Source: Luidia sarsii (Eukaryota > Echinodermata > Asteroidea > Paxillosida > Luidiidae). From it: a stretch of DNA of 64,000 nt. The stretch lies in assembly GCA_949987565.1 (NCBI GenBank), contig OX465102.1, positions 15,941,812 through 16,005,811 of the forward strand. The letters run 5' to 3'. A program made the translations under genes and the position numbers. The notes below the pieces were generated by a model. The model did no database searches and had not been told where the DNA came from. It worked only from the letters and a program-made list of their open reading frames with translations. Shown here piece after piece: positions 63,001 to 64,000 of this stretch (position 1 is its first letter; each line of letters opens with the position of its first letter).

Positions 63001-63956
63001 TGCTCAGGGAGCTCCACTCCTGCGTCTGCTGCCTCAGCTGTTGGGAACGGAAGGCACGCACACACGGGAGAGCCGTCACAATTCGCATCTCATTTCGCAT
63101 GACATTTCGATCCTGACTGGACAGACTTCTGTCAGCCGTGTCTCTAGGTAGTCCTCCCCTTCCAAGTTGTTTTTGTCCTACGTGTGCTCAGTTTGCCTTT
63201 GAGAAAGGTCATGTTAGGATCAAAACGTCAGGCCCTCCTAGTTGATGAGGAAAATACAATTTGATAAATCACCTCGTGTTTGAGATCTTCTATCTCCTTA
63301 TCGCGTTTGCAGGACACTTGGCTGGGCTTGGACTTGCTCGGAGGACCCTGAAACAAAAGCGCAGACAAACGTCAAAGAGGTCCCCTGTCACCTGTTGGTG
63401 GTAGGGGGACAATTTCATAATAAGCGTGAAATTCTGCTGAACATGAACAAGTCTTCCTCGTTTAGGAATACAACCACATGGCGATGCGATGCGAGGTCAA
63501 TCCCACTTGCCTTGTTTTCCATCACACTTTACGTATCGTGAAACAAAAGGGAAGTTCGGGTTGGCAAACTTATACAAAAATTGCAAACTGCTTACTGACT
63601 AAAATCACCAAAATGCAAATTTTAAAAAAATTTAGTGGGCCTGACGTTTCGATCCTAGCAGGACCTTTTTCAAAGGCAGAGGTCCTGCTAGGATTGAAAT
63701 GTCAGGCCCAATAAATTTGGGCAAACTGATTGAATTTCGCCTAACCAAATATTGGTGTTGAAGCAGCTCTATCCAATTTTCTCATTTATCTTTAATAGTT
63801 GGTGGTTATTTTCCCCATATAGTGACTGTACAGTAGTAGGGGGACTTACATCTAGAGTGGAGAAGTTTAGGGACTTGACAGGAGTGGTCATACTGTACTC
63901 CGGCAATGAGTGTGACGAGTTGGATCGGCTTTGGGACAAGGTACCCGGGGGTGGTG
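45865..63956 (-). CDS. HMMR: Hyaluronan-mediated motility receptor (HMMR/RHAMM), 5'-incomplete
   Basis: Fifteen exons on the minus strand join in frame to 1055 residues plus stop; the first exon in view starts with a split codon, so the start lies past the right edge. HMMR is a mostly coiled-coil protein that binds microtubules, centrosomes and hyaluronan and helps organise the mitotic spindle. Diagnostic matches are the N-terminal AALREKSSLTGQLA block, the C-terminal SYAKLLGHQNQRQKIQHVVK block, and the tail DPSKAFKQQKSKENATP. The motif RQKIQHVVKIK satisfies the B(X7)B hyaluronan-binding pattern. The middle is far longer than in vertebrates (human protein about 724 residues) because of two giant similar exons at 49832-50689 and 48186-49013. 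Introns carry GA, GAG, GGGT and 66-bp tandem arrays. Exons: 63956-63850, 63347-63273, 63037-62849, 62188-62099, 61996-61885, 60988-60923, 60167-60094, 59593-59507, 58114-58014, 51400-51206, 50689-49832, 49013-48186, 47788-47740, 46921-46745, 46026-45865. Confidence 0.92.
46294..46713. repeat. (GGA)n trinucleotide array
   Basis: About 420 bp of GGA with a few GGAAGA and GGGG interruptions, starting 31 nt into the HMMR intron after exon n (CTC on the transcript strand). Confidence 0.97.
46745..46921 (-). CDS. HMMR: HMMR exon n, conserved C-terminal domain
   Basis: Encodes 59 residues: DQLDQFAAERQFLLG, then SYAKLLGHQNQRQKIQHVVK, then IKDENLKLKQ. This is the hallmark HMMR block with overlapping B(X7)B motifs, linked in vertebrates to hyaluronan binding and centrosome targeting. 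The donor is GTCAGA. A 420-bp GAG/CTC array begins 31 nt into the intron. Confidence 0.95.
47128..47480. repeat. GGGT-rich minisatellite
   Basis: Imperfect units such as GGTGGATAGATGGATGGGTG and GGGTGGGTTTGATTGGAGGG, roughly 60-125 bp higher-order period. G-rich on the plus strand, with many runs of three or more G. Confidence 0.85.
47740..47788 (-). CDS. HMMR: HMMR exon m (49 nt)
   Basis: A 49-nt exon encoding WQEMFEELQAKVAPFK, matching the WRLLYEELYNKTKPF segment that precedes the C-terminal domain in human HMMR. It is needed to convert phase 2 of exon l to phase 0 of exon n. Acceptor CTCCAG, donor GTACAT. Confidence 0.9.
48186..49013 (-). CDS. HMMR: HMMR exon l, giant coiled-coil exon (duplicate 2)
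   Basis: An 828-nt exon of about 276 residues, also GC-rich coiled coil. It begins KIGEFAAEINRLQGDLSGAQ and ends AERLLEELEGTNQRLEEETS plus about 12 residues, in register with exon k. Phase 2 at both ends, acceptor CTACAG, donor GTACCG. Most simply a tandem exon duplication followed by divergence. Confidence 0.9.
49832..50689 (-). CDS. HMMR: HMMR exon k, giant coiled-coil exon (duplicate 1)
   Basis: An 858-nt exon of about 286 residues with no stop, strongly GC-rich, all heptad-like coiled coil dominated by Ala, Glu, Arg and Leu. It begins EFGQFVAEINQLQSDLSTSQ and ends ARRLLEELEGSGQRLEEETR plus about 15 residues, both shared with exon l. Phase 2 at both ends. The donor GTAGCG is weak. The length and composition differ from its small AT-flanked neighbours. 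Confidence 0.9.
51206..51400 (-). CDS. HMMR: HMMR exon j
   Basis: Encodes about 65 residues of coiled coil, GDLEPQLSKAWGTISKLQGR onward, ending ELREELER. GC-rich coding strand. Acceptor CCCAG, donor GTAAGG, phase 2 at both ends. Confidence 0.88.
52535..52890. mobile_element. MITE-like element, CCTACACAACATTGG family
   Basis: GCCGCTACACAACATGAGGT at the left, CCATGTTGTGTAGGGGC at the right; the interior aligns with 2296-2660 (for example TGTCTGATCCAACATATACA). Confidence 0.7.
53228..53378. mobile_element. Short MITE-like element, GTGAAATC family
   Basis: GGTCCATTTCACCAAACTCA to CATCGTAAGGCTCTGTGAAA; same length and interior as 19303-19447. Confidence 0.7.
53662..54312. repeat. (GA)n polypurine tract
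   Basis: About 650 bp of GA with AAAG and GACA variants on the plus strand (TC on the HMMR transcript), starting 9 nt after the stop of the alternative HMMR exon. Confidence 0.95.
54321..54639 (-). CDS. HMMR: HMMR alternative terminal exon with its own stop
   Basis: A 319-nt open exon with a strong acceptor (long T tract then TTGCAG) that joins exon i in phase 2 and ends ...GEGSITVLD with TAA at 54323-54321. It adds 105 residues after the split codon, rich in Ser, Pro and basic residues (GFLDEPRSCIGFFDRQQ, FLFRLGRSKSEKLPNGEG), not coiled coil. Included, it gives a short isoform of about 405 residues in view without the C-terminal HMMR domain; skipped, the long form results. It could instead be the end of a separate gene. 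A GA tract follows within 10 nt and I see no clear poly(A) signal close by. Confidence 0.6.
54668..55125 (-). mobile_element. Long family A element with GIY-YIG-like peptide remnant
   Basis: Minus-strand copy of the element at 14283-14745. Its minus-strand frame reads HRSNVVRLSREKVWMK and, after a small change, RTIQPHGLNIQEGN, so the same reading frame is conserved in two independent copies. It lies in the HMMR intron just upstream of the alternative terminal exon. An internal purine-rich segment is partly duplicated (54840-54960). Confidence 0.6.
55440..56180. repeat. 66-bp minisatellite
   Basis: Units contain GGGTTGGTGTGTGATGACCC, TGTCTACCAATTGTATTCA and CACCAGGTGTGGGTAGGCAA. Because 66 is a multiple of three, each unit keeps one frame open (repeat peptide with DDPVYQLYS), which creates spurious ORFs. 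Confidence 0.95.
56590..56672 (+). repeat. tRNA-derived SINE, family 1
   Basis: TTGACAGCTCAGATGGAACA and TCGGGTTCAAGTCCCGGTCC preserve both internal promoter boxes. Located in the HMMR intron between exon i and the alternative exon. Confidence 0.7.
57118..57805. repeat. 62-bp minisatellite related to 55440-56180
   Basis: Same core (GATGACCCTGTCTACCAATT) with GCCACCTGATGTGGGCAGAC in place of the CACCAGGTG part, so the period is 62 bp and the frame is not kept. About eleven units. Confidence 0.95.
58014..58114 (-). CDS. HMMR: HMMR exon i
   Basis: Encodes 33 residues plus two bases, QSLTRQEELQAAVETAEERL. Phase 2 at the end, which is compatible with both the internal exon at 51400 and the alternative terminal exon at 54639. 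Donor GTTAGT. Confidence 0.88.
58215..58875. repeat. About 95-bp tandem repeat
   Basis: Units share TTCATGCATATGCATTGTTA, TGCATGGTTTCTATTCTTG and TGTCCCCAGGACC; seven copies with spacing 59-104 bp, in the intron between HMMR exons h and i. Confidence 0.85.
59122..59490. mobile_element. MITE-like element, CCTATACAACATTGG family
   Basis: GGCCCTATACAACATTGG and its inverse CCAATAGTGTTGTATTGGGCC-type end flank about 370 bp. It ends about 15 nt from the exon h donor. Confidence 0.7.
59507..59593 (-). CDS. HMMR: HMMR exon h
   Basis: Encodes 29 residues, FLHREVERTLENSKRLAQDR then EDNLQAELL. Acceptor CTGCAG, donor GTAAGT, phase 0. A MITE-like element ends just beyond the donor. Confidence 0.87.
59978..60050. 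repeat. Interstitial telomere-like repeat
   Basis: About 70 bp of TTAGGG and TTAGGGG units (GGGTTAGGGTTAGGGG) in the HMMR intron between exons g and h. Confidence 0.9.
60094..60167 (-). CDS. HMMR: HMMR exon g
   Basis: Encodes about 25 residues, LTEQLRHESTELSRQLEKEQ then ERNE. Acceptor TGCAG, donor GTGAGG. The telomere-like repeat lies about 45 nt further along its downstream intron. Confidence 0.85.
60923..60988 (-). CDS. HMMR: HMMR exon f
   Basis: Encodes about 22 residues, ELSKKELQSHGEDLEEEISK, coiled coil. Acceptor TTTTCAG, donor GTGAGA; phase 1 at both ends. Confidence 0.85.
61322..61445 (+). repeat. tRNA-derived SINE, family 2 (Ser/Leu-like), with internal duplication
   Basis: A box GGCAAGTGGTTAAGACGTCT and B box GTCGCGGGTTCAAATCCCGC. 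The segment AAAAAGCAGGAGTCGCGGGT-TCAA occurs twice in tandem. The head resembles a class II tRNA. Confidence 0.65.
61707..61853. mobile_element. Short MITE-like element, GTGAAATC family
   Basis: CAGTCGATTTCACCAAACTC to AAGGCTTTGTGAAATTCACC; third copy of the 145-bp family. Confidence 0.7.
61885..61996 (-). CDS. HMMR: HMMR exon e
   Basis: Encodes 37 residues plus one base. The segment LKADLEESQSKMAAV matches the HMMR LEESQGKIAQ block. Acceptor ATAG, donor GTATGG, phase 1. Confidence 0.9.
62099..62188 (-). CDS. HMMR: HMMR exon d
   Basis: Encodes 30 residues, VSSMEANGAKQEKLLDELSS then VTAKLADRQK, coiled coil following the conserved block. The donor is the less usual GTTGGT. Confidence 0.88.
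62350..62662. mobile_element. MITE-like element, relative of 6345-6690
   Basis: GGGTTTCCACTGGATTTATT at the left through CCAGTGAAAGTGACCAGGTA to TCAAAAGTCCAAGTGGGAAC at the right. Confidence 0.6.
62849..63037 (-). CDS. HMMR: HMMR exon c, conserved N-terminal coiled coil
   Basis: Encodes 63 residues with AEAKTQAALREKSSLTGQLA, the strongest N-terminal match to vertebrate HMMR (block ALREKTSLSANNA in human). Acceptor ACAG, donor GTACGG, phase 0. Confidence 0.92.
63273..63347 (-). CDS. HMMR: HMMR exon b
   Basis: Encodes 25 residues, GPPSKSKPSQVSCKRDKEIE then DLKHE, basic then helical, aligning with the start of the HMMR coiled coil. Acceptor TTCAG, donor GTGATT, phase 0. Confidence 0.85.
63568..63720. 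repeat. Family A foldback repeat
   Basis: ATACAAAAATTGCAAACTGC to CTTTTTCAAAGGCAGAG and a short inverted arm (GGTCCTGCTAGGATTGAAAT). It is inserted inside a copy of the MITE family whose other pieces lie at 63405-63480 and 63720-63780. Other family A fragments in the window: 19600-19700, 31600-31690, 42345-42390, 49515-49560, 50750-50800, 52280-52335, 53180-53215, 53385-53490, 63190-63245. Confidence 0.8.
63850..63956 (-). CDS. HMMR: HMMR exon a (first exon in window)
   Basis: Encodes 35 residues plus a split codon: a Ser/Pro-rich segment (GTLSQSRSNSSHSLPEYSMT, then PVKSLNFSTLD) typical of the non-coiled N-terminal region. Acceptor TTCAG, donor GTAAGT. More 5' exons must lie beyond the window. 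Confidence 0.8.
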
Positions 63957-64000
63957 CTGAAGAAAACAAACAAAAAAGTCCTTGTAAAAACAAATATACA

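Noticed and set aside
54321..63956. Treating the minus-strand exons as two separate genes split at the stop at 54321
   Set aside because: HMMR N-terminal similarity lies before the stop and HMMR C-terminal similarity after it, and exon i joins exon j in phase, so one gene with an alternative end is simpler. Not fully excluded.

Overview
This is an animal nuclear genome window carrying two interleaved-exon protein genes in a repeat-rich, AT-leaning background. Small exons with GT/AG introns, tRNA-derived SINEs, MITE-like inverted-repeat elements and long minisatellites rule out a prokaryote. The proteins read as orthologues of deuterostome genes. The repeat style would suit an echinoderm, possibly a sea star, but that is a guess from general appearance and I cannot name the species.

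Layout. Positions 1-5.5 kb hold no convincing gene, only repeats, apart from one speculative 5' exon near 2.05-2.09 kb. Positions 5625-38746 (+) carry a complete gene of 26 coding exons. All splice phases join, giving a 1019-residue EF-hand plus WD40 protein of the WDR49/WDR64/WDY (axoneme/sperm-associated) family. It ends with a poly(A) signal and a (TTGC)n tract at 38.8-39.06 kb. From 39.3 to 45.3 kb is an intergenic stretch with only repeat fragments. Positions 45865-63956 (-) carry the HMMR (RHAMM) gene, convergent with the first; its 5' end lies beyond the right edge. Fifteen exons join in frame to give 1055 residues ending in the conserved HMMR C-terminus. A sixteenth exon at 54.3-54.6 kb is a phase-compatible alternative terminal exon with its own stop.

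Unusual points in the genes. HMMR has two giant GC-rich coiled-coil exons (858 and 828 nt) that look like a tandem duplication of one symmetric phase-2 exon, which makes the protein much longer than the vertebrate one. The WD40 gene has two EF-hand loops that both have Gln at position 12.

Repeats. The most interesting dispersed family (called B here) carries hammerhead-ribozyme cores (CTGATGA ... GAAAC-GTC with a matching stem I), best seen at 13.64-13.70 kb (+) and 12.58-12.62 kb (-). A second, very abundant family (A; about 25 copies or fragments, often as inverted pairs) keeps only the 3' half of a hammerhead-like core. Its two longest copies encode the same short peptide, resembling the end of a GIY-YIG endonuclease; together these features point to Penelope-like retroelements or retrozyme-type derivatives. 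Several MITE-like families with clear terminal inverted repeats and two tRNA-derived SINE families are also present. Large tandem arrays (20-bp, 22-bp, GA, GAG, TTGC, 66/62-bp) tend to begin just downstream of an exon in the direction of transcription.

The two genes have no evident operon-like or functional link. One is expected in cilia/flagella, the other at spindle microtubules and centrosomes.
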